A stretch of DNA of 64,000 nt from Dactylis glomerata (GCA_007115705.1 QXEO01000234.1:2089375-2153374); one strand, 5' to 3'. Shown: positions 21,541 to 34,263, counted from the first letter of the stretch. The notes: generated by a model not told the origin, from the letters alone. Translations and numbers: made by a program.

Positions 21541-22979
21541 TAGATCTATGCGTAGATGTGTTTCACGAGTAGAACGCAGCATGATTGTTGCGGGCGTTGA
21601 TGTTTTCTGTTGCAAACCTCTCTTTGTGATTTCTTATGGCGCGGCATAGTGAGATCGAAGCGGTCCAGGCCAACCTTACGCGACCTCGTTCGCGAGACCG
21701 GCTTCGCACTTGACGTGTGGCTTGTTCCACACATGCGGCTGGTGGATGCCAGTTTCTCTCACTATAGTAGTCATGAGATTTACAACGGATGTTAGCAACC
21801 ATAATATCACCGTTGTGGCTTTTCGTAGGTAAGAATCGTTCTTAGCTTGTTACTCCCATAAGCCACGTAAAACATGCAACAACAAAGTAGAGGCGTCTAA
21901 CTTGTTTTTGCAGGGAGTGTTTTGTGATATGGTATGGCCACAAGATGTGATATGATATATGTGATGTATGCGATGATCATGTTTTGTAATGTTTCACGAC
22001 TTGCATGTCGATGAGTTCACAACCGGCAGGAGCCATATGGTTGTCTTTATAATTGTGTATGACCTGCGTGTCAACTTCTTATACGCCATGTAATAGCTTT
22101 ACTTTATCGCTAAGGAGTTAGCAATAGTTGTAGTTGCTATTCGTGGTGGAGGCAATCATAGTGGAGTGATGGAGATCATGCCGGCGCGCACAAGATGGAG
22201 ATTATTGCGCGGAGATTGGCTATACCATGTCACATAAAATTATATGCATGTGATGTTTATCCTTTTATGTATCTTATTATGCTTTGATCGCGACGGTAGC
22301 ATTATAAGATGATTCCTCACTTAAAGATCAAGATAAAATTGTGTTCTCCCCTCGTATGCGCCGTTGCGAAAGTTCGTCATGTTCAAGCATCTCGTGATGA
22401 TCGGGTGCTATAAACTCTACGTTCACATACAACGGGTGCAAGCCAGTTTTGCACATGCGGAAATACTTGGGTTTGACTTGACGAGCCTAGCATGTACACA
22501 CATGGCTTCGGAACACACGGACCGAAAGGTCAAGCATGAGTCATATGGATGATATGATCAACATGTTGATGTTCACCATTAAAGCTACATCATTCACGTG
22601 ATGATCGGTCTCGGTGTAGTGAATTTGGATCATGCTTCACTAAACAACTTTGAGGGATGTTGAATTTAGTGGGAGTTCATTAGTAATTTGATTAACTTGA
22701 ACTAATTATCTTGAACTAAATCTTGATGTATTTGCATAAGTCGTTGTAGTCTTTGGCACCGTTTCCCACCAACACTTAGCTTAATTGAGTTAAAAGAACT
22801 ATAGAATTTTGGATTATCACTTTTCGGTCTAGTGCCGTTTAATGTCAAGACTAAAGATTAAGTCCTATTGCAAACTTTAGCAAACCTCACTTGCTCCATG
22901 TGATTTAATAAGTTATATTAATCTAAGAGCAACGATTCAAGTTTAGTATCTAAAGATCATATGTTTGCCTTCATGATAA

Positions 22980-23300
22980 ATTGATCTTCAAAATTGTTTG
23001 AGAATCAAAGTGATCATCGAGCTGAAAGAATTGTTTCAGAAACAAACAAGAAGTGAAAGATATTTGATATCTAAAACTTTGATTGTTTGCAAAAATGATG
23101 AAGTATAATTTAGTAAAAGAACATATGCTCATATTGTATGACTATATGCGAAGATTGAAGATGCTAGGCGTCCCGATCACCCAAAAGTTTGGGAAACTAA
23201 TATTATACTTGCATTTGTCCTTAAGAGCTATAGTAGTTTCATCATGAAAGATGTCATGATAGGACGAATGAAAAGGTATCGGCTAAATTATTTTGCTATA
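22980..23300 (+). pseudogene. Copia gag remnant
   Basis: Decayed codons resemble the gag of BARE/Angela elements (ELFQKQTRSERYLISKTLI, then ILAFVLKSYSSFIM), interrupted by stops. The preceding 21541-22980 looks like the long untranslated leader. Confidence 0.6.
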
Positions 23301-24499
23301 CCAAAAGAATACTAAAAATGGAATCTAGAAGAACGCCAATCATATGATGATGGCGATCCACTTCAAAGTGTAAAATCCAAGGCTATTAGTATTTGACTAA
23401 CATCCTTTGGACTATGTGTCAAATGATTGATGCCACTATTGATGTTGATAGATTCTTCTAAAAGGAGAGGAAACGCTAAATAGGATCTGCAAAAGTATTT
23501 GGTAGAAAAGGAAAAGACTGGAAATGTCCAGCACAGGTATATAAATGATATACATGTTATAAATGTATTCTTTGCTAGTACATAATTCTTGGGTATTAGA
23601 TACTAGATTGTTGGTATGAAATATCATACAAAGCAACAATGCAAGAACTACGATGGCCTAAGTAACTAGCAAAAGAATGTGGTAACAATGCGCATCGAGA
23701 AACAAATAAATGTGTTATTGTGTTTTTCGTCGGCATAAAACCTAGCCTCTAGATATGTTAAGAACTTAATAATTGTTATTTTGTTCTGGTATTATGAGAG
23801 CAATGGTTGTTCAAATTATTACCGGTATTATTTGAGCAATGGTTGTTCAAATTATTATCGTCTTCCATAATCGATGGATAGATTATTATTATCTTGTTGG
23901 TGAAATAGACATTTATAACACTGATGCTAAAGGTTGCAAGACAAAACAAATTTCACTTATATGTGACACCGCTGTTTAAGTCATATTGGAAACAAAACAT
24001 GAAAGAAATTCTATATTGATAGAATTTCGAGTCATTTGATTTTGAATTCATTGACGCTTGTGAGACTTTTCCTAAAGATGATTAAACTCCGTTCATGGGC
24101 CATGGACAGAACAAGTGAATTTCTTATGAAGGAGTTTCTCGCGAAAGGTTTAAGTGGGAGGAAGATAGAACTTGATGAGGTTATTGAATCTGAGCAAGAT
24201 GATCAGAGTAGCACAGCACCGGAAAATGTTCTGGAAGCGGCAACTCCATTCATGGCTCACGCGTTTACAATATGTTGTAGTCACGGCATCGAAGTTCCTA
24301 TTTAACCAAGTTGGTCGTAATCAAATAGCAAGATTTGAGGACGAGATATTATTAGATAATAGTAACCAACAATATACAAAGAAGCGGTGATGGGCCCTGA
24401 CTTCGTCATATGAATTATTCTAGCAACAATTACATATTGAGATGTGATAGTTGAATAAACGAAACAACGTTCCTCTACCGGAATGCACACCAAGGACGT

Positions 24500-25340
24500 G
24501 TACCTGACATGACCCAATGGGTTTTGTTGATTCAAAGGTTGCTAGATATGTATGCAAACTTCTATGGTAGAAGTAAGCATAGCGAAGTTGGAATCTTCAA
24601 TGATGAAAATGTTAAAGTGTTAATTTCATCAAGATATTTGAAGATGCTTGTATTACAAGAAAGTAAGTGGGAGCGCTCAGACATATTTCTAATACTTTAT
24701 GTGGACGACATATCGTTCATTGGAAATAATGTATTTTTCTTGATATTGTCAATTTTTCATTAAAATTGGATTTTTAATGAAAGACTTAGGCAAAACCAGA
24801 ATATTGAGCATCAATGCCTATGCAGATAGATTGAGGCACTAATATAGTTTTGCCAGAGTACATAGATGAAATATTGAATTTGTTCAATATGGAAACAATA
24901 AGAACGGTTCTTGTTGCATGGAAGAGGTTGGAGCAAGAATCAATTGTTTTGACACTTGATGAGTGAAACCACAAGAATGCTTTTATCAAATCTTGTGTTC
25001 CATGATATGTAGATCCAGATATGTCCAATGCGCTGAAAGGTTACGAGCATTCATATGATGATCGTTGGACAATAGTAAGAATATTCTTATGTACTTTCGA
25101 AGAAGTAGGAATATGTTCTGTATGCATAAGTGACAAATGGTTCATTGCAATGAGTTACATTGACTTTGTCACACATACAAGTAAAATTTTATCTCAATTT
25201 TTAAGCTATTTGTTTTGAGTTAGAAGGTGGCATAATAGGATGGAAGAAAGTTCCATGATGACTTGGATGAGTTCCAATGTTAATATTGTGGCGGACACTG
25301 CAACGAGGGCTAAGTATATAATCGCTTTAGAAGCGGCATA
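24500..25340 (+). pseudogene. Copia reverse transcriptase and RNase H remnants
   Basis: The YVDD active-site motif of reverse transcriptase is at 24698-24709 (LILYVDDISFIGNN), in a frame broken by many stops. An RNase H-like piece with VADTATRAKYIIALEAA follows near 25292-25340. Confidence 0.65.
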
Positions 25341-25375
25341 AAAGATGCAAAGTAGATAGTGATAATCCAACTTCT

Positions 25376-25744
25376 TTGTGGCACTGTCGTCTAGGTCATA
25401 TTGGCGTAAAATGCATGAAGAAACTCCATTCTGATGGACTTTTGGAGTCTCTTGATTTTGAATCATTTGACACGTGCGAGCCATGCCCCATGGGCAAGAT
25501 GATCAAAACCTCGTTCTCCGGAATAATGGAGCGAGCAACGGACTTATTGGAAATCATACATACCGATGTGTGCGGACCAATGAGTATTTCGACGCGCGGT
25601 GGATATTGCTATTTTCTCACTTTTACTGGTGACTTCAGTAGATATGGGTATGTCTATTTAATGAAACATAAATCTGAAATGTTTGAAAAGTTCAAAGAAT
25701 TTCAGAACGAAGTGGTGCTAGTACTATATAGTTCTATTGTATGA
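25376..25744 (+). pseudogene. Copia integrase fragment, out of normal order
   Basis: A 122-residue open frame has the integrase zinc finger (HCRLGHIG ... CEPCPMGK), the first catalytic Asp (IHTDVCGPM) and the GDFSRYGYVY segment. It lies downstream of the reverse transcriptase and RNase H pieces, whereas copia order is integrase, reverse transcriptase, RNase H. It stops before the catalytic domain is complete. Confidence 0.75.
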
Positions 25745-25995
25745 CAATAGTGACAACATAGTTTTGGCAAAGAAACAAAGGTTTCATCAGAAGACCAAGT
25801 TTATACGATGCCATCTCATACAAGATGAGTAATGCGTGCTGATGCAAAAGAAATATGCAAATACAAACGGACCTGAAAGTGTCAGACCCGTAGATAAAGT
25901 TTACCATGTGCAACACGTAAGAATAACACCGGAATGCCATAGGTGTTAAAGGCGCAAGTATGACTAGATTATTGACTCTAGTGCAAGTGGGAGAC

Positions 25996-27867
25996 TGAAG
26001 GAAATATGCCCTAGAGGCAATAATAATATTGTTATTATCATATTTCTTGTTCATGATAATGTTTATACTCCATGCTATAATTGTATTAAGCGGAAACATT
26101 AATACTTGTGTGGTTTATGAACAACACCGTGTCCCTAGTACGCCTCTACTAGACTATCTCATTGATTAATGATGGTTAAGGTTTCCTAACCATAGACATG
26201 AGTTGTCAATTAATAATGAGATCATGTCATTAGGAGAATGATGTGATGGACAGACCCAAATAAAGCACAGCAATTAGATCGTGTCATTGTGTTCATCTTT
26301 GCGAAGCTTTTTCCTATGTCAAGTATTGTATTCCTTAGACCATGAGATAATGCAACTCCCTGGTACCGGAAGAAAGCTTTGAGGTCATCAAACATCATCC
26401 TATGAAAGGGTGATCATAAAGGTGTCTCTCAGGTGATCGGAAAGTACTTGTTGGGTTGCATGTATCGAGATGGAATTTATCCCTCCCGAGTCAGAGTGAT
26501 ATACTTCGGGCCCACTCGGTAATCGATATCAACATCGCTTGCAAGCACGTGGTTAAGGAGTTAATCACAAAGTGATATCGGATTACGGAACGAGTAAAGT
26601 ACTTGCTGTGAACAAGATTGAACTAGGTATGGCGATACCGATGATCGAATCTCGGGCAAGTAAAATATCGCGAGACGAAGGGAATACATATACGGGATTA
26701 ATTGAATCCTGGCATCGTGGTTCATCCGATATGATCATCGATGAATATGTGGGAGTCAATATGGGTTTCCAGATCCCGCTGTTGATTATTGATAGAAGAT
26801 CATGTCTGCATATTCTCAAACCCATAGGGTCACACACTTAACGTGCATCGATGCTAGGATAGAATGGATAATTGGTTATTGAGTTTTTCGTTCGAAGTCT
26901 CGGATGAGATCCCGGACATCACGAGAGGTTACGGAATGGTCCGGAGAATAAGATTCATATAATGGAAAGCAGTTTTTGGGTTTCGGAAAAGTTCTGGACT
27001 TTTTCGGTAGAGTACCGAAATGTTCTAGAAAGTTCCGGAGGGCTCCATGGTGGGGCCCACATGCCCCAAAGGGTCCACATGGACCAAAGGGTTTTCTTAT
27101 TAGCCAAGGCAAAGGAAACTTGGGGGGCAAGTTAGCCCTAGGGTTTTCTTGGAGGCCAAGGCAAAGGAAACTTGGGGGGCAAGTTAGCCCTAGAGTTTTC
27201 TTAAGGGCTAAGGCAAAGGAAACTTGGGGGACAAGTTAGCCCTAGAGTTTTCTTAAGGGCTAAGGCAAAGGAAACTTGGGGAACAAGTTAGCCCTAGAGT
27301 TTTCTTAAGGGCTAAGGCAAAGGAAACTTAGGGGGTAAGTTTTCTCCCTGGGGTCCACCGGCTTGACTTGGAGGCTAAGGCAGCCCCCTTGGCCACCCCC
27401 TTGACCTATTTAAAGGGGAGGGGAGGGCTGGGGCATTAGACCCTAAAACCCTAGCCACCGGCCCAACTGCTGCCCTCCAATCTCTCTCTCTCTCGCGACT
27501 GCACGTAGGCAAAGCCCTGCTGCAGAAACTCTCCACCATAAGCACCATGCCGTCGTGCTGCAGATCCAATCTATCTCTCCACCATACTTGCTGGACCAAG
27601 GAAGGAGGAGACATCGTTGCACCATACGTGTGCATCTCTCGGAGGCGCCGCCACTTGCGGCGTCGGATCGGATCGGATCGCGGGTAGGAGATGGCTATTA
27701 CGACTACATCATCCACGTTCTGTTGAACGTTTCCGCTGTGCGATTTCTTCAAGGGTATGAAGATCTCATCTATCTCTCTCGTTGATTACATCTCCTAGAT
27801 TAGATCTTGGCTTTCTTGTTCGCATCCGTAGGAAAGTTTTTGATTCACTATGCTGCGAAACCCTTCA
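25996..27867 (+). repeat. 3' LTR of the BARE/Angela-like copia
   Basis: It is nearly identical to the 5' LTR but 102 bases shorter. Two 52-base units are missing (-104) and one TC dinucleotide is gained in the CT run near 27480 (+2). The five units start at 27103, 27155, 27207, 27259 and 27311. Confidence 0.92.
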
Positions 27868-30800
27868 GTGGCTAAGGCAAACAAAGTGGATAATTTTATG
27901 CCTTGTTCCTGCATCGACTGTCGGAATGTGACGGAGCACTCTGTCCCGAGAATCCTTCAAAGCCATCTGCTTTGGAGAGGTTTCATGCCCGGATATTATT
28001 GTTGGGCCAGGCACGGAGAAAGAGGGGTTAGGCTGGAAGAAAATGAAGAAGAGGAGGATGATGACAGCTATCCTATGCCCCCTGAAGAATACGGTGATAC
28101 TATAATGGAAGACAATGAAGAAGAGGGAGGCGACAATGAAGAAGAACAACGGGCATCGGATGAGCCCGCTGATGGTCTTGGTCGGGTCATTTCTGATGCA
28201 AAGCAACAACGTGATACAGAAAGGGAGAAGCTGAAGTTGGAGGCCATGCAAAAGGATCACAAAACATTGTTATACCCAAATTGCGAAGATGGCAGGACAA
28301 AGCTCGGTACCACACTTGAACTGCTGAAATGGAAGGCAGAGGCTGGTTTATCTGATAAGGGATTTGAGAAGTTACTGAAAATAATGAAGCCGAAGCTTCC
28401 AAAGGATACCGAGCTGCCCGAGACAACGTATGAAGCCAAGAAGACTATCTGCCCTCTAGGATTAGATGTGGAGAAGATACATGCATGCATTAATGACTGC
28501 ATCCTGTACCGCGGTGAGAAGTACGAGAATATGGATAAATGTCCGGTATGCATTGCATGTCGGTACAAGATCAGACAAGATGACCCTGGTGATGTTGAGG
28601 GCGATGACGAGCCCCCCCAGGAAGAGGGTTCCTGCTAAGGTTATGTGGTATGCTCCTATAATACCACAGTTGAAACGTCTGTTCAGAAACAAATAGCATG
28701 CCAGGTTGTTGCGATGGCACAAAGAAGAGCGTAAGAAAGACGGGAAACTGAGACACCCCGCCGATGGGTCGCAGTGGAGAAACATCGAGAGAAAGTACTC
28801 GAACTTTGCAGGTGACGCGAGGAACTTATGGTTTGGTCTTCGGCATGAATCCTTTTGGGGAGCAGAGCTGCAGTCACAGCACCTGGCCCGTTACTCTATG
28901 TATCTACAACCTTCCTCCTTGGTTGTGCATGAAGCGGAAGTTCATTATGATGCCAGTGCTCATCCAAGGACCGAAGCAACCCGGCAACGACATTGATGTG
29001 TACCTAAGGCCATTAGTCGATGAATTTTTTCAGCTGTGGGCAGAACCAGGTGTAAAGGTGTGGGATGAGCATAAACAGGAGCCATTTGACCTACGAGCGT
29101 TGCTGTTCGTAACCATCAATGATTTGCCTGCTCTTAGTAACATTTCAGGACAGTCAAACAAGGGATTCAATGCATGCAAGCACTGTTTAGATAAGACAAA
29201 AGGTACATATTTGGATAAATGTAAGAAGGTTGTGTACCTGGAGTGTCGTAAATTTCTTCTGACCAATCATCAAGTAAGAAAGAAAGGCAACCGTTTCAAC
29301 GGTGAGGCAGATCACCGGAAGAAGCCTAAGCTCCCTAAAGCTGCTGATGTATTTGGTATGGTGAAGGACCTAGAAGTAATCTTTGGAAAGGGTCCTGGCG
29401 GTCAATCTGTTCTGAAAGACCCCATTACCGGACACACGGCCATGTGGAAGAAGAAATCTATATTTTGGGAGCTTGACTATTGGAAAGACCTAGAGGTCCG
29501 TTCTTCAATCGACGTGATGCACGTGATGAAGAATCTTTGCGTGAACCTGCTAGGCTTCCTAGGCATGTATAGGAAGACAAAAGATACACCAGAAGCACGG
29601 GAGGACCAGCAACGTATCAAAGACCCATACAACAAGCATACTGATAAAGGCCATCAATACTTAAGCAGCTACGCTCTTACCAAAGCAGAGAAGGAAATCT
29701 TTTTTGAATGTCTGAGCAGTATCAAGGTCCCGGCTGGGTTCTCATCAAATATAAAGGGAATAATAAATATGGCAGAGAAAAAATTCCAGAACCTGAAGTC
29801 TCATGATTGTCACGTGATTATGACGCAGTTGCTTCCGGTTGCATTGAGGGGGCTTCTACCGGAAAATGTTCGAGTACCCATTGTGAAGCTATGTGCATTC
29901 CTCAATGCAATATCTCAGAAGGTGATCGATCGAGAAAGTCTGGAAAGGCTACAAAAGGATCTGGTCCAATGTCTTATCAGTTTTGAGTTGGTGTTCCCCC
30001 CATCCTTCTTCAATATTATGACGCATCTCTTAGTTCACCTAGTCGAAGAGATTTCCATGCTTGGTCCTGTATTTCTGCACAATATGTTCCCCTTCAAGAG
30101 GTTCATGGGAGTCTTGAAGAAATATGTTCGTAACTATGCTAGGCCAGAAGGAAGCATCTCCAAGGGCTATGGAACAGAGGAGGTCATTGGGTTCTGTGTT
30201 GACTTTCTTCCTGACCTTAAGCCGATTGGTGTTCCTAAATCATGGTATGAGGGGAGACTAAGTGGAAAAGGCACGCTAGGAAAGAAAGCAATGATATTTA
30301 GGGACGAGCATTCTTTGAATCAAGCACACTACACAGTTCTACAAAGTTCTACCTTCGTGGCTCCGTATATCAAGGAACACATGAATGTTGTATGCTCCAA
30401 GTTCCCGGGGAAGGATGACTACTGGTTTAAAGAAAATCACATAGAGACTTTCGGCACTTGGTTGCAATTACATCTCATGAATGACACCACTATTGGAGAT
30501 CAGCTCTACTTGTTTGCCGTGACACCATCTGCGACTGTATTGACTTTCCAAGGGTACGAGATAAATGGTAATACATTTTACATGATCGCCCAAGATAAAA
30601 AGAGCACCAACCAAAACAGTGGTGTCCGCTTTGATGCAATATGCGAGAATGGGAAAAAGGACACATACTATGGTTACATAGAGGAGATATGGAAACTTGA
30701 CTATGGACCTACTTTTAAGGTCCCTTTGTTTCGGTGCAGTTAGGTCAACATGAATGGAGAAGGGGTAAAGGTAGACCAGCTGTATGGAATGACAACAGTG

Positions 30801-31149
30801 GATCTCAAGAATCTTGGTTACAAAGACGAACCATTCGTCCTAGCCAATGATGTGGCTCAGGTTTTCTGTGTGAAGGACATGTCCTCCAGACCAAAAAAAA
30901 GAAAAAATAAGGAAACAAATACATCAGACGATGAGCCTAGGTGTCACACAATTCTTTCAGGGAAAAGAAACATCGCGGGAGTCGAGGACAAGACAGACAT
31001 GTCAGCAGATTATGATAAGTTTGAAGAAATTCCGCCCTTCACCGTGAAAACTGACCCTTGCATCCCATTAAATAATGAAGATGCTCCATGGTTACGGCCT
31101 AAGAAACGATCATAGGCAAGGGATCGACATACCCGACAAAGGATTCATA

Positions 31150-31175
31150 CCCTAAACCCTAAACCCTAAACCCTA
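31150..31175 (+). repeat. Short interstitial telomere-type repeat
   Basis: Three CCCTAAA units plus CCCTA lie 35 bases after the TNP2 frame, inside the CACTA element. Confidence 0.95.
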
Positions 31176-31210
31176 TGTAAATCTACGTAATGTATGAAAA
31201 CTACGACACA

Positions 31211-32672
31211 TCATTTTGTGAAGGATTTTTTATGATGTTTGCAATTTTCCAAGTTTAATGTTTTTCCTTGCAGCTATGACACATAATATGACACCACGCG
31301 AATGTTTCACATTCTTTGGATCATTTTTGAATTTCTTATGCCCGTTTCAAACTATATTCAAAACGGCGGGCATGAAGCTTCTTAGCCGGGGCTGAGCCTC
31401 GCTAAACTTGAAGTGGATCTCTGATGAAATAGCATGTTGTGAACCTATAAATGATTTTTTAAAAAAATTCACAAGCATTATATCCTGTACTTATAGTTCA
31501 AATCTGGGCACCCTCCTACCGATTCGGCAGGAATTTGTCTTTTTCATGAGGGATGGACGGAAAGGTTCCTGATACACCGGTTGGGAATTTGTCCATCTAA
31601 GGTGGTCTAATATTTTTGAAAAATAGGTTGGTACCAATGCCAAACTTTAATTTGGTGGTTCCTTCATAGAACACCCTGATTTCGGCACCTCAAAAATGGA
31701 AATTGGCTATTTTGTGTGTCGAAAAGGAAAACTTCCTCCTGCAACATCGTAAGCCATCCCAAGATGCATATGTGTGCACAATATGGGCACATTATCACAA
31801 ACTATACCCTGATTCTAGCCATAACATTGGTGGTTTGACCTAAATGCCATGAAACCTCGAACATGATAGGTAATTTTGTGAAGGATTTTTTATGATGTTT
31901 GCAATTTTCCAAGTTCAATATTTTTTATTGCAGCTATGACACATAATATGACACCACGCGAAGGTTTCACATTGTTTGGATCATTTTTGAATTTCTTATG
32001 CCCATTTCAAACTATATTCAAAACGGCGGGCATGAAGCCTATTAGCCCGGGGCTGAGCCTCGCTAAACTTGAAGTGGATCTCTGATAAAATAGCATGTTG
32101 TGAACCTATAAATGATTTTAAAAAAAATTCACAAGAATTATATCATGTACTTGTAGTTCAAATCTGGGCACCCTCCTATCGATTCGGCAGGAATTTATCT
32201 TTTTCATTAGGGATGGACGGAAAGGTTCCTGATACACCGGTTGGGAATTTGTCCATCTAAGGTGGTCTAGTATTTTTGAAAAATAGGTTGGTACCAATGC
32301 CAAACTTTAATTTGGTGGTTCCTTCACAGAACACCCCGATTTTGGCACCTCAAAAATGGAAATTAGCTATTTCGTGCGTCGAAAAGGAAAACTTCCTCCT
32401 GCAACATCGTAATCCATCCCAAGATGCACATGTGTGCATAATATGGGCACATTATCACAAACTATGCCCTGATTCTAGCCATAACATTGGTAATTTGACC
32501 TAAATGCCATGAAACCTCAAACATGATAGGTCATTTTGTGAAGGATTTTTTATGATGTTTGCAATTTTCCAAGTTCAATATTTTTCCTTGCAACTATGAC
32601 ACATAATATGACACCAAGCGAAGGTTTCACATCGTTTGGATCATTTTTGAATTTCTTATGCCCGTTTCAAAT
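31211..32672 (+). repeat. 660-bp tandem duplication in the CACTA interior, 2.2 copies
   Basis: TTTTGTGAAGGATTTTTTATG occurs at about 31214, 31874 and 32534, exactly 660 bases apart. Units 1 (31211-31870) and 2 (31871-32530) are nearly identical, and unit 3 stops at about 32672. There is no coding capacity. It sits between the two CACTA genes. Confidence 0.92.
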
Positions 32673-32683
32673 GTGTTAGTGCA

Positions 32684-32985
32684 TTTTTAATTGACAATGG
32701 TAAAATTGTTAATAGTTTGTATAGTTAGAATAAATAATTTTGAAAACAGAAAATGGTTTTGGATTAGTTATTTAAATTGAAGCACCTTTCCTGCTGAAAG
32801 TTTTTTCAAATTCCAAATTATGCAATAAATATATATTAATGCATTTTTAATTAAAAATAGTAAAATTGTTTAGTTAGAATAAATAATTTTGAAAACAGAA
32901 AATGGTTTTGGATTAGTTATTTAAATTGAAACACTTTTCCTGTTGAAAGTTTTTTCAAATTTCAAATAAAAGAAAGTTTTTTCCT
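32684..32985 (+). repeat. About 150-bp AT-rich tandem duplication
   Basis: TTTTGAAAACAGAAAATGG occurs at about 32740 and 32889. The two units differ mainly by a small deletion in the second. Confidence 0.85.
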
Positions 32986-33055
32986 GTTAAAATGAAAACA
33001 GAAAGTTAAAATGAAAAACAAAAAGTCTTTTCCTGATAAAACCTTAAAAACGGGT

Positions 33056-33228
33056 CATTGGTCCCGGTTAATGCCATCAACCGGGACCGTTGATCCTGGG
33101 CACGTGGCGGCTCAACAGCGCCCCCCCACCCAGGTCATTGGTCCTGGTTTATGGCATCAACCGGGATCGATGGATCAACGGTCCCGGTTGATGGCATTAA
33201 CCGGGACCAATGACCCCGAGATATATAA
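33056..33228 (+). promoter_or_regulatory. CACTA internal subterminal-type repeats and TATA box of the second gene
   Basis: Inverted GGTCCCGGTTAATGCCATCA / TGGCATTAACCGGGACC units repeat the motif of the element's ends, followed by ATATATAAC at 33221 and the first exon of the second gene. The resemblance to the left end (repeats, TATA, exon) suggests that both genes share a control module. Confidence 0.6.
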
Positions 33229-33269
33229 CTGTCGCCCTCTTCCTCCCCACTTCCCCCCAAACTCGCAAA

Positions 33270-33476
33270 ATGGCTAAGGACTTTGCACGGAAGCAAGAAC
33301 GACGCCGGCAGGCTGCCCGACGCCGCCGTCCTCCCGCCGCCGTCCCGCTCATGAGTTCCGTCGCCGCCGCCGCCCGTCGCTCCGCCGCGCGCAGTCCCGG
33401 CCGAAGACCTCCGCCGCTGCCGCCCGTCGCTCCGCCGCCACCGCCCCTCGCTCCGCCGCCACCGAGCTCTCGGTGA
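33270..33476 (+). pseudogene. Putative first exon of the CACTA second gene (basic, Arg/Pro/Ala-rich)
   Basis: ATG at 33270 opens a 68-codon frame beginning MAKDFARKQERRRQ, very basic at first and then Pro- and Ala-rich, ending TAG... in a GT-containing context (CGGTGAGC) that could be a donor site. Its link to the exon at 34247 is inferred from position. How the frames would join is unclear. Confidence 0.45.
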
Positions 33477-33755
33477 GCGGAGCTATCCCGGCTGCCGGGC
33501 CGGCCCTTGCCCAAATTTTTTTCTGCAATAATATTTCATGTATAATATGTATGGATTTTCTACAATAATTTTTTTTCTGCAATAATATTTTATTTATTCC
33601 AAAGATTATGTATGGATTTTCAAATATGTTGTGTTGTTAATAGTTATTATATAAAATATGTATGCATCTCTTAATTATAAGATGCAAATATTGTCATTGT
33701 CTTATAGTTATGAAAAACACACAAATGAACTTTGTATAAATTTATTTGTTATAAA

Positions 33756-33791
33756 TTTATAAACGTAGCAACGCACGGGTATTTAGCTAGT
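33756..33791 (+). other. Possible Helitron 3' terminus
   Basis: GCAACGCACGGGTATTTAGCTAGT resembles the GC-rich ends plus CTAGT of grass Helitrons. I see no convincing hairpin or 5' TC end, so this is tentative. Confidence 0.25.
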
Positions 33792-34027
33792 GTTTCATAA
33801 TATGTATAATATGTGTTCTTTGATTTTCATAATATGTGTTCATAATATATTTCACCGAGCGCACGAATTTGGAAGAGTGAAGTGTTAAAAAGAACTAGTA
33901 TCGACATATATATATATATTATAGGATTCACCGAGCTAGTATAGCGACAAGGACATAGGATAGCGAAAAGAAGGTACATAGGATTCACCGAGCTCCTCAC
34001 CCTGCCTCGAGTCGAGGACGACGCCAC

Positions 34028-34175
34028 ATATCAACACATATCCCTCCTCTTCCTCCACCCCATATCGACACATATCGACACATATCCTCCCTCTTCCTCC
34101 ACCCCATATCGACACGTATCAACATATCGACACATATCCCCCTTCTTCCTCCACCCCATATCGACACATATCCCA
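34028..34175 (+). repeat. Short minisatellite (CATATCGACACATATCC)
   Basis: Variants of CATATCGACACATATC and CTTCCTCCACCCC alternate five or so times just before the exon at 34247. Confidence 0.8.
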
Positions 34176-34263
34176 CAGTAATTATGGATTATTTGCATTT
34201 GATTATTTGCATTATAATAACTTGCAATTCTTAATTTGCAGATACTATGGATCCAGCACATGG

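Larger units (their letters stand above)
19554..27867 (+). mobile_element. Copia LTR retrotransposon, BARE/Angela-like, degenerate
   Basis: It has a perfect 5-base duplication GTGGC (19549-19553 and 27868-27872), TG...CA LTRs of 1974 and 1872 bases, a primer site TGGTATCAGAGC at 21529, and a polypurine tract AAGTGGGAGA just before the 3' LTR. The LTR opening (GGAAATATGCCCTAGAGGCA) and leader strongly resemble the BARE/Angela family. The coding region is a string of short pieces with many stops, and the polymerase domains are out of order. Confidence 0.9.
19483..31115 (+). pseudogene. CACTA TNP2-like transposase (Transposase_21, DUF4218, DUF4216), disrupted
   Basis: Codons from ATG 19483 run to 19553, then a copia element intervenes, and the frame resumes exactly at 27873. 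Order of parts: an N-terminal Cys/His region with an acidic stretch (27873-28610), the Transposase_21 core (about 28850-29660, GMNPFGEQSCSHSTWPVTL, ALFVTINDLPALSN, SSIDVMHVMKNL), DUF4218 (29690-30300, HDCHVIMTQLLPVAL, FERFMGVLK-like) and DUF4216 (about 30540-30740). A 121-residue C-terminus follows. Lesions besides the retrotransposon: a frameshift at the 7-C run 28612-28618, TAG at 28694-28696, a frameshift near 28840, and TAG at 30741-30743. The longest surviving frame is 28764-30743. It would have bound and cut the CACTA ends. It is now dead. Confidence 0.85.

Noticed and set aside
31150..31175. True telomere or chromosome end
   Set aside because: The tract is only 26 bases and is surrounded by CACTA sequence on both sides.
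33756..33791. Confident Helitron call
   Set aside because: Only the CTAGT-type end is present. No 5' end, hairpin or replicase was seen.
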